In this document: in pieces, positions 1 to 8,310 of the stretch
Numbering within the stretch: the stretch's first letter is position 1
Layout of the letters: each line of letters starts with the position of its first letter
From: Pseudoflavitalea rhizosphaerae
GTDB taxonomy: Bacteria > Bacteroidota > Bacteroidia > Chitinophagales > Chitinophagaceae
Assembly (NCBI RefSeq): GCF_003991355.1
Contig: NZ_RCSU01000008.1
Coordinates: 62,001-126,000, forward strand
Direction: 5' to 3'
Length of the DNA: 64,000 nucleotides
The notes under the pieces: model-generated
What the model was told of the DNA's origin: nothing
What the model saw: only the letters and a program-made list of their open reading frames with translations
The model's database searches: none
Program-made: the position numbers and the translations under genes

Positions 1-938
1 ATATCAATATCGGTCTGCTGGATTTCAAGAAGAACCTGGTGAGCAGTAAGATGCGGGTGCCCTATAAACTTGAAAACACACCGGCTTCCTTACAACAACT
101 GATCCAGGCGATCAGGAATTATATTGCAGACCAGACGGTCGATAGCAGGAATATCCTGGCAGTTTGTTTCAACCTCTCAGGCCGTATCAATACCAAGAGC
201 GGCTACAGTTATAGTTATTTCCACTTCAATGAAGAGCCGTTGAGCGCTATCATGGAAAAGGAACTGGGCATACGCACTTTCCTGGAGAACGATTCACGCG
301 CGATGGCCTATGGCGAATTCCATGATGGAATTGTACACCAGGAAAGGAATGTGCTGTTTGTGAACCTGGATTATGGTATTGGTCTTGGTATCCTTATCGA
401 TGGAAAAGTGTACTACGGGAAATCTGGTTTCGGTGGTGAGTTCGGGCATATCCCGGTGTTCAGCAATGAGATCATTTGTCATTGTGGAAAGAAGGGCTGC
501 CTGGAAACGGAAGCGTCTGGACAGGCGCTGCTGCGGGTTTTCAGGGAAAGCATTGCCAATGGATCTACTTCCTCCGTGATGAAGAACGGAAAAAAAGTGA
601 ATGATGTACGACTTGCTGATATCATGGAAGCGATAAGGCAGGAAGATGTACTGAGTATCGAGCTGATAGCGGGGATCGGTGAAAAGATAGGTCGAGGATT
701 GGCTGTGCTGATCAATATCTTCAACCCCGAACTGGTGATACTCGGCGGTACCATGGCGGAAACAGGCGACTATATCCGGTTGCCGATACGAAGTGCATTG
801 AATAAATACTCCCTCAGCCTGGTCAATAACGATACGCAGGTTAAGCTCTCCAAACTCGGAGAGAAAGCGGGTTTGATCGGAGGATGTTTGATTGCGCGGA
901 ATAATTTGCTTACTGCCATGAACAACCAGCAGGATTAA
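1..938 (+). CDS. ROK family protein (regulator or sugar kinase), 5' end outside window
   Basis: The frame is already open at base 3, so the true start lies upstream; the GTG at 39 is only the first start-like codon inside the window. The ROK core is clear: a glycine-rich DYGIGLGI strand (about 370-390), a GGEFGH motif (about 433-450) and the zinc cluster CHCGKKGCLE at 477-506, the C-x-C-G-x-x-G-C signature of ROK proteins. The N-terminal part, where a winged-helix DNA-binding domain would sit in a NagC/Mlc-type repressor, is not visible, so kinase and repressor cannot be separated. It is clearly paralogous to the full-length ROK repressor at 46184-47401, which shares the same motifs, and this favours a repressor. 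Likely ligand: a sugar or amino sugar (inference). Confidence 0.9.
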   Translation, partial: INIGLLDFKKNLVSSKMRVPYKLENTPASLQQLIQAIRNYIADQTVDSRNILAVCFNLSGRINTKSGYSYSYFHFNEEPLSAIMEKELGIRTFLENDSRAMAYGEFHDGIVHQERNVLFVNLDYGIGLGILIDGKVYYGKSGFGGEFGHIPVFSNEIICHCGKKGCLETEASGQALLRVFRESIANGSTSSVMKNGKKVNDVRLADIMEAIRQEDVLSIELIAGIGEKIGRGLAVLINIFNPELVILGGTMAETGDYIRLPIRSALNKYSLSLVNNDTQVKLSKLGEKAGLIGGCLIARNNLLTAMNNQQD

Positions 939-1009
939 TGTAACTAATAACCTGGCCGGATTTTCCCTATCTTGAAACCCACGCATTGAAAACACCTTAA
1001 AGAATAACT

Positions 1010-1831
1010 ATGAGAAGTACCGCTATCCCACTTTGTTTACTGATGCTTGCCGCCTGCCAGGATGAACCTGCTCAACCGGGTGCTGAAATGAAAATAGACA
1101 GTACGGTGGTGGCAACCGCTCCTGACACAAATACTGTTGCTCAGCCTGCTTTTGATGGACCTGTATTGAGTGAACGGATTGATGGACCCGCCAATATCCG
1201 TCATGCAGTGGATGGGAAAACAGTGTTCAGTATCGAAAACAACGTGGCTGTTACTGCCCGTGAGCCGGAAAAAGGCTGGGTTGAGATAGGTGTTTGGATA
1301 GATCTCGAAAACAATGATCAGAAGCTGGTGAAACGCGGAAGCACTATCTACCGTGATGGCAAAGCCATTGGCAAAGCGCTGGAGGACGTGCACCTTTATG
1401 AAACTTTCACCATCGACGAAAAGAAACGCGGTATACTGAACGGCTTTACTGCCATCAGCAATATCCGGCCTTCCACTATTCTCGAAAATGCTTTCACGGA
1501 ACTGGCGAAAAACAAATCCTCCCTTACACTGGGAGATGTAAAACCTTTTCTCGAAAATTATAAATTCGGTGATTTCAACGGATTGAAAGATGGTTACAAA
1601 GGATATGTTTTCTACGAGAGCGAGCTGCTGGACCCAACAGCTGCACCCCGCTTCTGGCCTGTGTTCAATGGCAATGAGCTAATGGTGGTTTTCCATAACA
1701 GGAAAATGACTATCCCTGGTGTGAGTACGGAGCCTTTCAATGGAGGTTATATCACTCTGTTCAGCAAGGATCCGGAAGTTGTAAAGGAACTGAAAGATAA
1801 ATTCTTGTCTTTCATGCAATCCGCAGGCTAA
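1010..1831 (+). CDS. Lipoprotein of unknown function
   Basis: 273 aa. A short signal peptide ends in a lipobox LAAC with the lipidated cysteine at residue 16, followed by a linker rich in Pro, Thr and Ala to about residue 45, so the protein should be membrane-anchored and face the periplasm or the cell surface. The rest is a soluble alpha/beta-looking sequence without a motif I recognise. It stands alone 71 bp after the ROK gene and ends at a strong terminator shared with a convergent lipoprotein gene. Function unknown; the lipoprotein call is firm, nothing further is. Confidence 0.8.
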   Translation: MRSTAIPLCLLMLAACQDEPAQPGAEMKIDSTVVATAPDTNTVAQPAFDGPVLSERIDGPANIRHAVDGKTVFSIENNVAVTAREPEKGWVEIGVWIDLENNDQKLVKRGSTIYRDGKAIGKALEDVHLYETFTIDEKKRGILNGFTAISNIRPSTILENAFTELAKNKSSLTLGDVKPFLENYKFGDFNGLKDGYKGYVFYESELLDPTAAPRFWPVFNGNELMVVFHNRKMTIPGVSTEPFNGGYITLFSKDPEVVKELKDKFLSFMQSAG

Positions 1832-1847
1832 ATAAACTTTTTCGAAA

Positions 1848-1887
1848 TAAAAAACGCAACTGGTTCTTCGGCCAGTTGCGTTTTTTT
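1848..1887. terminator. Bidirectional Rho-independent terminator
   Basis: Perfect 9-bp stem CGCAACTGG (1855-1863) / CCAGTTGCG (1872-1880) with an 8-nt loop, a run of seven T on the right and a matching A run on the left. It sits between two convergent lipoprotein genes and should end transcripts from both sides. Confidence 0.92.
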
Positions 1888-1905
1888 ATTTTGAATCAGT
1901 TTTTA

Positions 1906-2469
1906 CTAGGGACCAACTTCGATGTCGAATTTCACCTTAACGGTTGCGTTCAAAGTGGTAGTGGTAGCCCTGCGTGCAACACCCGCAATGATGTAGGAAA
2001 ATGAATTGGCATTTACGAAATAGCTTTTCAATTCTTTGTCTTTATCTACAGTGAAGTCAACTGACTGGACTTTTGTGTCTGGATTGTTGCTGAGTGTTGC
2101 GATGCTGATAAGGTCAGTGTTCACATTTGAACTGGCCCTGGCAGTTGCTGCGCTGAAAACACCCAGGTGGTCCGTTTCTGTGCTGTTGGAGGTTGTAATA
2201 TTTACGCTGGTTACACGAACCTTGCGTATGTTCTCTGTACTGAACTGGGGAGTATTGGCCTTGATGGCGCTGTCCATATCGAAACGGACATCGAAATCGC
2301 TCAGGGTAACTTCACCTTCTTCCAATGGTGGAATTTCAAAATCATATTCCACGGTTTGAAGGGGAATGTTTACAGAAACCAGCTCCTTTACTTTGTCGCA
2401 GGACGAATTGAGCATTCCGATAGAAAAAAGAAGAGCAAGGGATACGGTTGACAGTTTTCGAAGTTTCAT
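1906..2469 (-). CDS. Lipoprotein of unknown function
   Basis: 187 aa, read leftward. The N-terminus is a hydrophobic signal ending in lipobox NSSC (Cys about residue 24), then a mostly beta-strand sequence rich in Thr, Val, Ser and Asn, like many small Bacteroidota cell-surface lipoproteins. No recognisable catalytic motif. It is monocistronic: convergent with the lipoprotein at 1010-1831 and separated by about 200 bp from the end of the TlpA gene behind it. The upstream gap (2470-2676) carries a short direct repeat of GCGGATAT near 2578 but no clear promoter. Function unknown. Confidence 0.75.
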   Translation of the reverse strand: MKLRKLSTVSLALLFSIGMLNSSCDKVKELVSVNIPLQTVEYDFEIPPLEEGEVTLSDFDVRFDMDSAIKANTPQFSTENIRKVRVTSVNITTSNSTETDHLGVFSAATARASSNVNTDLISIATLSNNPDTKVQSVDFTVDKDKELKSYFVNANSFSYIIAGVARRATTTTLNATVKVKFDIEVGP

Positions 2470-2676
2470 GAATTTGTTTTTCGATAAAAAGGGTAATAGT
2501 TATTGCCCGGCAAATATCTTCATTCCATTGGCGGGCGGTTTATAAATGTATGCAAAGTACATTTTATTGTGTGTGAATGCGGATATTTTGCGGATATCCA
2601 ATATTCCAGGATGCTGCATCAAACGTGTAAACCATACAATATCCCCGGGCGATGATTAGTATTCAGAGACTAAAAA

Positions 2677-4722
2677 TTAAGCTGGTTCTTTCTGCAATTT
2701 GTCTATCAGCAAACTCAGTTCCACCAACGATGCATCAAAGTTGCCATCGAAGCCGGTGAGCGCATATCTTACCACACCTTTTTTATCTATGATGAATTTG
2801 GCGGGAATGCCTTTCACTTTGTATTGCTCTATCACATTGTATTTAACGGGCTCAGTGCCCGGGTCCTTTGGTGTGTCCATCAGGATATCGAAGCGCAATC
2901 CTTTTTTGTTGGCGAAGTTCTGCACCAGTTGATTTCTTTTCTGTTCGTCTGCCTGTGATTCCCAGCTGTTGATGAAGAGGAAATCCACTGGCTGGTCTTT
3001 GTATTTGTCAACAGCAGCCTGCATTACAGGAAAGGAAGCGATACAGGGACCGCACCAGGTAGCCCAGAAATCCAGCACCACTACCCTTCCTTTCAGTCTT
3101 TCCAGGTCAACAGTTTTGCCAGCGAGGGTTTGCAAAGCGAATGTGGGCGCGGGATAGTTCACTTCCATTTCATGGATGTCGCCAGCCTTTTTTTGTATCA
3201 GCGAATCTGCGAGGGATTTCATGAATGCATTGAAATCTTTCTCTTTCTTGCCGGTGGCGATCCATGTATTTTTAAGACCTTCTTTTACTCCGGCATCTGC
3301 CTTTCCTTCGCGAGTGAGTTTGCTGTAGAGTTCGAACGCTTCTTTATTCTTTCCATTTTTCTCCAGCAGTAATCCATAGAGCGCCTGCTCCGCATTACTC
3401 TTTACGGCTTTGTGGTCAACTGCGGGTTGGATCCACTGCAGGCCCTCGGCATATCTGTTTTGAAGCGATAAAACTTTTGCATAGCTCACACTCATGGTAT
3501 AATAGCGGCCACTGTCTGTGAGTTTTCCATTTTTGTCTTTTACAGAATTGATCTCTTTCAGGAGGAGCTTTTCCGCATCATTCAGTTTGTTTGCTTCCAT
3601 CATCTTGTTGGCAATGAATGGAACGGCCTGCTGCCTGGTGAGCGGGTATGTGATCTGGCTAAGCATGTCCAGGGCTGCGGGTTGATTGTCTTTGATGTAA
3701 ATGGACGCCATTATGTACCGTAACAATTCAAACGCATAGTGGATATGCTGGTATTCCTGCGGTGGATATTTTGTAAAAATGGAATCAAAGAGAACCCTTG
3801 CATCAGCGGAGCTTTCCATGTCGCCCATCTTCTTCGATGTTTTGATGATGGCGCTGGTGATAGCATTATAATCCGGCAGTTTCTGCGCCAGGGTGTCGAT
3901 CAGTTTTTGTCCGCGGAGATCACGTGCAATGATCTTTCCATTGGGATCGATGAGGAAATTGGAAGGTATGGCGGAGACAAAGAATTTTTTTGCGGCTGCA
4001 TTTTTCCACCATTGCAGATCGGAAACATGTGTCCATTTCAATTGATCATCATGAATGGCTTTCAGCCAGGCATCCTTTGCCCCTTCCTTGTCCAGCGAAA
4101 CACCCAGCACGGTGAAGTTCTGATTCCTGAATTGTTTGTATGCCTTTACAACAAAAGGATTCTCTGCACGGCAAGGGCCGCACCAGCTTGCCCAGAAATC
4201 GAGCAGTACATATTTGCCCCTGAAATCGGATAAGGATACGGGTTTGCCTGCAGTATCGGTCATGGTGAAATCGGGTGCGATATTTCCGATGCCTACTGTC
4301 TTCATCTTTTCCACTACCTGCAGGTAATCCGCAGCTTCAGCGCTTTTCATCACATCTGGTCCAAGCTGGCCCAGTTCCTTATTGATCCTGTCTACATTGG
4401 AAGTACTGCCCAGTTGTTTGCGTACGATATCGTAGCTGATCATGGAATTTGGGTACTGCTTCACGAATTCTTTTTCCATTGCCATTCGCTCCTTGCGAAG
4501 CGTGGCAATGGTTTTGAAGTATTGAGAACGGAAGGCAGAATCATTTTTCAACCTGGCTGTATCTGAAAATATCTCCTTGTCCGTTGCCTTTATCTTCTTG
4601 TCTATTTTGGCAAATGTCTTTTCATATTTTTTGAACCAGGGGTCGTCTTTTCTTTTGGATTGTGCATTGGCTGCGGAGAGCAATGTGGCAATCAGAAGGG
4701 TACTTAAAAAAAACTGTTTCAT
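2677..4722 (-). CDS. Double-thioredoxin TlpA/ResA-like thiol-disulfide oxidoreductase
   Basis: 681 aa, exported (signal peptide about residues 1-20). Two complete redoxin domains are present: the first about residues 145-290 with active site WCGPC at 180-184, the second about 520-680 with CGPC at 557-560. Between them lies a helical region of about 200 residues with TPR-like character. Such proteins reduce or rearrange disulfides in the periplasm. Most TlpA relatives carry one redoxin domain, so two in one chain is less common. It is the last gene of the sigma/FecR/SusCD operon; its start codon overlaps the stop of the upstream lipoprotein gene at 4722, which points to translational coupling. 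TlpA proteins often close SusCD operons of this type; the substrate is unknown. Confidence 0.9.
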   Translation of the reverse strand: MKQFFLSTLLIATLLSAANAQSKRKDDPWFKKYEKTFAKIDKKIKATDKEIFSDTARLKNDSAFRSQYFKTIATLRKERMAMEKEFVKQYPNSMISYDIVRKQLGSTSNVDRINKELGQLGPDVMKSAEAADYLQVVEKMKTVGIGNIAPDFTMTDTAGKPVSLSDFRGKYVLLDFWASWCGPCRAENPFVVKAYKQFRNQNFTVLGVSLDKEGAKDAWLKAIHDDQLKWTHVSDLQWWKNAAAKKFFVSAIPSNFLIDPNGKIIARDLRGQKLIDTLAQKLPDYNAITSAIIKTSKKMGDMESSADARVLFDSIFTKYPPQEYQHIHYAFELLRYIMASIYIKDNQPAALDMLSQITYPLTRQQAVPFIANKMMEANKLNDAEKLLLKEINSVKDKNGKLTDSGRYYTMSVSYAKVLSLQNRYAEGLQWIQPAVDHKAVKSNAEQALYGLLLEKNGKNKEAFELYSKLTREGKADAGVKEGLKNTWIATGKKEKDFNAFMKSLADSLIQKKAGDIHEMEVNYPAPTFALQTLAGKTVDLERLKGRVVVLDFWATWCGPCIASFPVMQAAVDKYKDQPVDFLFINSWESQADEQKRNQLVQNFANKKGLRFDILMDTPKDPGTEPVKYNVIEQYKVKGIPAKFIIDKKGVVRYALTGFDGNFDASLVELSLLIDKLQKEPA

Positions 4723-6170
4723 TATTTTCTGTATTTGAATTCCAGATCGCGGATGCGGCCGAAACCTGTGTATACTTTCGAATAGCTATTGTTGATGAAG
4801 TCGCCTGTATTGCCGATGGAGAAGGAATAGAATTTACCTTCGCCACCTTCGTAGGTGGCTGCCACCAGTTGCCTGTTATCTTCTGTGTAGGGGAACATCA
4901 GGCTGGTGGGCGACTGCTTCAGTTCCATGGCGGTGATCTCTGTACCTGCCGGGAATGAATACACGAGACGTGCAGTCTGTGCAGGAATGTCCAGCAGGTA
5001 GATATTATTACCGGATGCATAGTACATATGCAGGTAGAGGCCGGAACTCTGGAAGAACTTGCCGGAAGCGATGCCAGGCGCATTCAATACTTCATGGATC
5101 TCAGCCGCAGGAACGGCTGCTCCCTGGTTCACACGATAGACAAAGAATTTGTCATCATTATTGTTTTTCATCAGGCAATTGTAGAAAGTGTTGATGCTGG
5201 GGCCTGCATACACAAGTTGCTTGCCTACATTGTTCATGTCCCAGGCCGAACCGGAAGGATTGGAGAAAGCATTGATGGTAGCGCTTGAGTGACTAAGGAA
5301 ACGCTGGTTCAGATCGTCATAAAAATACATATCATCCGAGCTCAGGTTGGGCATCATGTATTTGGAGATGCGCCAGTTCCCTTTTTGTGCAGCACCGAGC
5401 TTTTGGGGCCCATCGTTGAAGAATGCGTATATATGTGTGAAGCCATCATTCAGGAAGAAAGCCGTTACACCCAGTTTTGTGTAGATATATCCTTCCGGTT
5501 TGATCACTTCCGGAGCCTGGAAGAACCAGTCTTTTGCTTCACCAAATTTTTTGAAACCTGCGTAATCCACTTCAATACCATTATCAGGTGTGAGAATGAA
5601 AACACTCTGACCGATCCTTAAGCTGTTCAGGATCCTGATGGTGCTTGCGTTGGCGGGAAGTAGCTCTCCATCATTGGCGCCGCGGTAGATATCACGAAAA
5701 ATATCTCCTGAGGGTGTGATAATGGATGCGTCAGGATGACCGTCTGGTCTGTCTTCCAGCATCATCCAGCCTTCACTGAGGATACTGTTCACCTGGAGGT
5801 AGAAGCGTTTAAAATAATCCACACCGGTTTCTGTGTCGGTCACTTTCAGTACCAATGCATAGATCTCGGGTTTTGACGAGATGGCTACTTTAAGGTCTTT
5901 GGTAGTACCCAGCACGATTTCGGGAACGGATGAATTGGGCCAGCTGAACATGCTCCATTTGTAGCTCAGTTTTTCTTCCGGAACGGGAATGGATTGATCC
6001 ACCACGGCGCTGATGCGCAGTGTATCCATTTGCAGGATCCTGATGGTATCGGGAATAGACCCGCTAAGGGTAAGCTCATTGATGTCGGACAGGTCATAAT
6101 TGCCTTTGTCTTTATAACAGCCTGCTATAAGCGCAGTTAATATACTCAGTAAGAAGATTGATTTTTTCAT
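4722..6170 (-). CDS. PKD-like family lipoprotein
   Basis: 482 aa. The signal peptide ends in lipobox LIAGC (Cys 18), followed by YKDKGNYD, an N-terminal signature typical of the PKD-like lipoproteins of Bacteroidota SusCD loci. A beta-rich Ig/PKD-like region (about 30-130) precedes a longer region with repeated aromatic and glycine-containing strands that may form a propeller-like fold. It is probably a surface-exposed accessory ligand-binding lipoprotein of the neighbouring SusCD importer (inference from context). It lies 18 bp downstream of the DUF4843 gene and overlaps the start of the TlpA gene, so it is clearly operonic. Confidence 0.82.
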   Translation of the reverse strand: MKKSIFLLSILTALIAGCYKDKGNYDLSDINELTLSGSIPDTIRILQMDTLRISAVVDQSIPVPEEKLSYKWSMFSWPNSSVPEIVLGTTKDLKVAISSKPEIYALVLKVTDTETGVDYFKRFYLQVNSILSEGWMMLEDRPDGHPDASIITPSGDIFRDIYRGANDGELLPANASTIRILNSLRIGQSVFILTPDNGIEVDYAGFKKFGEAKDWFFQAPEVIKPEGYIYTKLGVTAFFLNDGFTHIYAFFNDGPQKLGAAQKGNWRISKYMMPNLSSDDMYFYDDLNQRFLSHSSATINAFSNPSGSAWDMNNVGKQLVYAGPSINTFYNCLMKNNNDDKFFVYRVNQGAAVPAAEIHEVLNAPGIASGKFFQSSGLYLHMYYASGNNIYLLDIPAQTARLVYSFPAGTEITAMELKQSPTSLMFPYTEDNRQLVAATYEGGEGKFYSFSIGNTGDFINNSYSKVYTGFGRIRDLEFKYRK

Positions 6171-6188
6171 GATGTTTCAACAGTTTGA

Positions 6189-6878
6189 TCAGGGAATAAC
6201 AACCGGTTCTCCGTTCTCATCCAGCATGGTAGTGCCGTGTTCGGCTTCCCAGGCAAGGATGGCATTCTCGGTAGCTTGTGCAATAAATCGCAGACCGCTA
6301 TAGCCAAGGCCTACAAACTGGGTGTAGCCGGTTTCACGGATGATCAACGCGAATTTGGTGGCACTGTATTTGCCAAAATAGGCATCCGACCAGGAAGCGG
6401 GCCTGGTGAGGAAATCATTGATGCGGACCAGGTAGGTGAGCTGATTATCCACACCTGTATTCAATCCTTCCGAATTGTCGATCCGGAGCACCAGCCTGTA
6501 TTCTTTAGTTTTGAGATCAGCGGTCCTATTGATCTTCACCGGGATCACGCTACTGAAACTGTTAGCCGGAATGGATGCCGGCAGGAGCTCGTAATTGGCA
6601 GGTAATGCATCGGATTTATCTGTCACGATGGAATAATTCACTTTTCTTTCACCTGAACTGGCTTCACCCATGATGCGAATGGGGATCCTGATGGTGTCTG
6701 TCATCAAATCATCCGGCTTTACGGCAAAAGAATAAATGATACTGTCGTTATTGGTAGTGCGGTTGTCTTTATAGAAATACACTTTTGGGTCCAGTTGATA
6801 GGACATCAGGTCTTTTTTTTCGCAGGCTGCCAGCAGCAGTACCAGGAAAAGTATGCCTGTATATGGATAGCATCTCAT
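6189..6878 (-). CDS. DUF4843 domain lipoprotein
   Basis: About 229 aa from the ATG at 6878. This start leaves a 10-bp gap to the SusD stop and gives a compact signal peptide with lipobox LLAAC; a longer frame from 6932 would overlap SusD and put 18 extra residues before the signal. The mature part begins with the acidic/aromatic DPKVYFY segment and goes on as Ig-like beta strands, matching DUF4843 proteins, which almost always sit directly after SusD. Role: probable surface lipoprotein assisting substrate binding; no enzymatic motif. The family call rests on sequence pattern and gene order. Confidence 0.8.
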   Translation of the reverse strand: MRCYPYTGILFLVLLLAACEKKDLMSYQLDPKVYFYKDNRTTNNDSIIYSFAVKPDDLMTDTIRIPIRIMGEASSGERKVNYSIVTDKSDALPANYELLPASIPANSFSSVIPVKINRTADLKTKEYRLVLRIDNSEGLNTGVDNQLTYLVRINDFLTRPASWSDAYFGKYSATKFALIIRETGYTQFVGLGYSGLRFIAQATENAILAWEAEHGTTMLDENGEPVVIP

Positions 6879-6888
6879 GATGTGATTT

Positions 6889-8298
6889 TTAATTGTTGTA
6901 CTCATTTTCATCATCGGGTTTTGGCAAAACATACACAGCTTCAGAGCCGGGAATATTAGTGTCGTCGATCTTTGCCAAGTTCAGTCTTTTGTAATAGTAG
7001 AAAATCTGTCCTTCCTGGTAGAACTCTTTCTTGTATTCCTTGAAGAGCTCATTTACCACATCAGCATCAGACAATGTGAGGGGCAGGGCTGCAAGCCCGC
7101 GATGCGTACGCACCGCATTGATCAGCCCTATCTTCTCATCCTTGTTGGCGCTGGCTTCCGCAGCGATATAATACATTTCCGCCAGGCGGATGATGGGTAC
7201 CCTTCTCTCTCCTACTCCTACATACTGCAGATCGTCTATCAGGTATTTGGCAGGAAATTTTGTACTGGTGCTGCCATCGGTTTTCCAGAGATACACGTAA
7301 CGGAAATCTGTAGAGCCGCCACTGGCTATTTCAAAACGCGAGTTCAGTTTTGCGGTGGTGGTGTTCAGCAGGTTATTGCCTGAGCTTGCCCTGAAGATAT
7401 CCGTATTGATATCTTTCAGGTTGCTGATATATACACTGAAAAGATGCTCGGTATGGAAAGTGCGGGATGCAAGGGTGATGGTACTGAGGGCTGCTGTGCT
7501 TACCCAGGGAAATACATTGGCATCGATCACTTCTTTCGCCCATGTATAAGCGTTAGGGAGATCGCCGCGCCAAAGGCTGATCCTGGCTTTCAGTCCCGTA
7601 ACTGCCCAATAATTGAAGTGATTGCGTGTATAGGAAAGAAAGCCATCCTCTATACCGTTCACCAGTGTTTTATTTACCGATAAGAGCTCTGAGGCTTCGT
7701 TGAGGTCATTCATGCAAAGGTCCATCACTTCCGAAGCTGTTTTGGAAGGCTGGATGTTCATGGCAAACTTTGTCATATAGGGAATGGCGGCTGCAGCATT
7801 ACCGGCCGCAGGAATGGGACCGAAAGCCCTGAGCAGATCGAAATGCAGCAGTGCGCGTAAGCCCAGCGCTTCCCCTTTTACGATGCGATAATTATTGCCG
7901 CTGAATATTCCTTTTTTTCCGTCGATGGCTTCCAGGATATTATTGATATTGGCAATGGCTTTATAACCGCAGATCCAGAAGCTGTCGGTTTTCAGGCGGG
8001 TTGCTACATCTTTATAATTGTACTGTATCGAATTATAGTAATTATGGAAATTGGAAGTGATATTGTAGTTCTGGGCAATCACATCCATGAAGGCCATGGT
8101 GAACTCTTTTCCATAATAGGGCCTGGCGCCCAGCTGAACGTATACCCCGGTAAGTGCATCCTTGAATCCCTGCTCGGATTCGAAAAGTCTCTCCTCTGTT
8201 ACATTGGATTTTGGACTTACATCCAGCCATTTTTTGCAACTACTACCAGTTAACACTAACAGCAGCAGCCATCCTAAATATTGAGTGCGTATGTTCAT
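6889..8298 (-). CDS. SusD/RagB family nutrient-binding outer-membrane lipoprotein
   Basis: 469 aa. Lipoprotein signal with Cys in GSSCKKWLDV, then the SusD N-terminal pattern (LDVSPKS, TEERLFES, ALTGVY) and a helical TPR-like body; the C-terminal part has the usual RxxRL-like and aromatic segments. SusD proteins form a lid over the SusC barrel on the cell surface and bind the incoming oligosaccharide or peptide. It follows the SusC gene by 12 bp, the standard arrangement. The substrate cannot be read from sequence; the absence of a glycoside hydrolase in this operon argues weakly against a dedicated glycan locus. Confidence 0.93.
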   Translation of the reverse strand: MNIRTQYLGWLLLLVLTGSSCKKWLDVSPKSNVTEERLFESEQGFKDALTGVYVQLGARPYYGKEFTMAFMDVIAQNYNITSNFHNYYNSIQYNYKDVATRLKTDSFWICGYKAIANINNILEAIDGKKGIFSGNNYRIVKGEALGLRALLHFDLLRAFGPIPAAGNAAAAIPYMTKFAMNIQPSKTASEVMDLCMNDLNEASELLSVNKTLVNGIEDGFLSYTRNHFNYWAVTGLKARISLWRGDLPNAYTWAKEVIDANVFPWVSTAALSTITLASRTFHTEHLFSVYISNLKDINTDIFRASSGNNLLNTTTAKLNSRFEIASGGSTDFRYVYLWKTDGSTSTKFPAKYLIDDLQYVGVGERRVPIIRLAEMYYIAAEASANKDEKIGLINAVRTHRGLAALPLTLSDADVVNELFKEYKKEFYQEGQIFYYYKRLNLAKIDDTNIPGSEAVYVLPKPDDENEYNN

Positions 8299-8310
8299 GA
8301 TAGTAATATT

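Noticed and set aside
294-995. 233-aa minus-strand frame opposite the ROK gene
   Set aside because: Antisense to the ROK motifs and without protein-like pattern.
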